64,000 nucleotides of DNA from Spirochaetota bacterium (GTDB lineage Bacteria > Spirochaetota > Brachyspiria > Brachyspirales > JACRPF01), in the NCBI GenBank assembly GCA_016214035.1, contig JACRPF010000011.1, positions 1 through 64,000 of the forward strand, given 5' to 3'. The notes beneath the pieces are model-generated. The model worked only from the letters and a program-made list of their open reading frames with translations. It did no database searches and was not told the origin of the DNA. This document shows positions 63,054 to 64,000 of the stretch, piece after piece. Each line of letters starts with the position of its first letter. The stretch's first letter is position 1. The position numbers and the translations under genes are program-made.

Positions 63054-64000
63054 CTATGCTTTCGCGTTGAACAGCATTTCCATGAGCACGCCGGGGTTGA
63101 CGTTCAGGAAATGAATGAAATCCTCGCGAGCAATACGATACAGTTTCGAAAATGTAATTGCTGTGACTGTAAAACGGGCGGGGTTGTTCTCCGTCATCAT
63201 CGGAATATCGCCGATCAATTCGCCTTTCGCGGCAATTGTCTCATCGGCTCCGTTCACGCGCTTTTCTACGCTGCCGTCGATGAGGATATACACGAACGCG
63301 GCATGGGTGCCCGCAGCAGTGAGTATTTCGCCCGGTTTGGCTTCATACGGCGTCAATATTCCCTCGATGGTTGTTATCTGCGACGATGACAGCTTGCTGA
63401 AATATTTATTTGCCTTCACCACGTTCCAGGTATCGCCCGTACGCATTTTCGCGATGCGCCGGATGAGGTCCTCCACGCGCGTCCCCTGAATGAGCCGCAG
63501 GAATGGCTGTTTCTCAATGGAGTATGCGGTGACGCTTGTTGCGGCGATGACATCGGCTGCGCGCAGGGCCCCGAGCACGAGCGACGCCTCGCCGAAATAT
63601 TCGTAGGTGCCGTATACTTTGTCGCTGACGTTTTTGAGTCCGCCGATGGACACATTGCCGGAAACGATGACATAGAATTTATCCCCGGGCGTATCCTTGC
63701 GTATGATGCAGTCCCCGCGGTTGAAATGCTCTTCCTTGACGCAGAAAAGCAGATACTTGATATTCTCGAACGGTAGCGATTCGAAGATATCGATACGGCT
63801 GAACACGTCGAGTATCCGGTACGGCTCTTCGAAACGGTGCTTGGTGATCTCCGGATACACCGTATCACCGATGCCGAACTTTGCGAGCGTGAGCTTGGTC
63901 GTCTTCGGAAAATCTTTTTCGGCTATATGATACACGGTTATTTTTTTCTGCAGCTCCTCGGGAAGCGAATTGAGATACGCCACCGGCGTGTGCAGCGGCG
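63054..64000 (-). CDS. MBL-fold/tandem cNMP-binding protein, 5' end beyond the window
   Basis: The frame is open to the window edge and the first 30-40 visible residues (HTPVAYLNSLPEELQKKITVYHI) match the C-terminal end of metallo-beta-lactamase-fold proteins. Two cyclic-nucleotide-binding domains follow (about residues 60-165 and 195-300 from the GTG at 63983), with partial phosphate-cassette segments GTYEYFGEASLVLGALRAA and KGELIGDIPMMTENNPARFT. It may be a cNMP-controlled hydrolase. The gene is truncated only by the window. Confidence 0.78.
   Translation of the reverse strand, partial: PLHTPVAYLNSLPEELQKKITVYHIAEKDFPKTTKLTLAKFGIGDTVYPEITKHRFEEPYRILDVFSRIDIFESLPFENIKYLLFCVKEEHFNRGDCIIRKDTPGDKFYVIVSGNVSIGGLKNVSDKVYGTYEYFGEASLVLGALRAADVIAATSVTAYSIEKQPFLRLIQGTRVEDLIRRIAKMRTGDTWNVVKANKYFSKLSSSQITTIEGILTPYEAKPGEILTAAGTHAAFVYILIDGSVEKRVNGADETIAAKGELIGDIPMMTENNPARFTVTAITFSKLYRIAREDFIHFLNVNPGVLMEMLFNAKA

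Overview
The window is about 59 kb of GC-rich bacterial chromosome joined on its left to a 4.7 kb AT-rich accessory stretch. A Spirochaetota bacterium, or a close relative, fits best: long TPR surface/periplasmic proteins, a metallo-beta-lactamase/tandem cyclic-nucleotide-binding protein at the right edge, a flagellar P-ring gene, and an unusually ordered cell-wall operon. This placement is inference; the many sulfatase, heparinase and glycosidase genes would also suit a Lentisphaerae/Verrucomicrobia lineage.

Positions 1-3700 are a chromosomal integron gene-cassette array. Five sites of exactly 60 bp (150-209, 688-747, 1632-1691, 2268-2327, 3127-3186) have inverse-core (RYYYAAC) and core (GTTRRRY) ends, a conserved hairpin with an AGTA loop, and compensatory base changes in the stem. 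Each intact cassette starts and ends with complementary core bases, as expected for circular cassettes. The cassettes carry a small lipoprotein, a secreted protein, a 2H phosphodiesterase, a metallophosphoesterase and a Nudix hydrolase. The integrase would lie left of the window. Two small AT-rich membrane-protein genes follow, then a 171-bp element closed by near-perfect 30-bp inverted repeats (4892-5062).

Positions 5.2-29.5 kb are mainly carbohydrate catabolism: a GH2 enzyme, a GtaA-type protein, a GH39-like enzyme, a sulfatase, an alginate-lyase/heparinase-like lyase and a GH78 rhamnosidase. AraC-type regulators are interspersed, including a LacI-sensor/AraC fusion. Single genes of general metabolism sit among them (YqeK, YedF-like, CDF transporter, agmatine deiminase, DUF5596 acyltransferase). 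Positions 29.6-33 kb hold flgI, trmB, a TPR protein and an orphan nuoK.

Positions 33-36.7 kb carry two tandem divergent GH28 proteins. Positions 36.8-44.1 kb are one minus-strand operon read ftsW-murG-murC-murB-trpS-small ORF-rluA type-rluB type. Positions 44.7-52.6 kb are a second glycan locus: two paralogous helical-barrel proteins (one exported, one not), a TIM-barrel protein and two GH5-like enzymes, bounded by AraC and LacI regulators. The rest holds a 973-aa TPR protein, an AraC regulator, a DUF5060 glycosidase-like protein, LarE, a PlsC-type acyltransferase and the truncated MBL/cNMP gene. No sugar transporter gene is seen anywhere.

Promoters with clear -35/-10 boxes can be read at several genes. 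In at least five the -10 box ends only 6-7 nt before the ATG and no ribosome-binding site fits, which suggests leaderless mRNAs.
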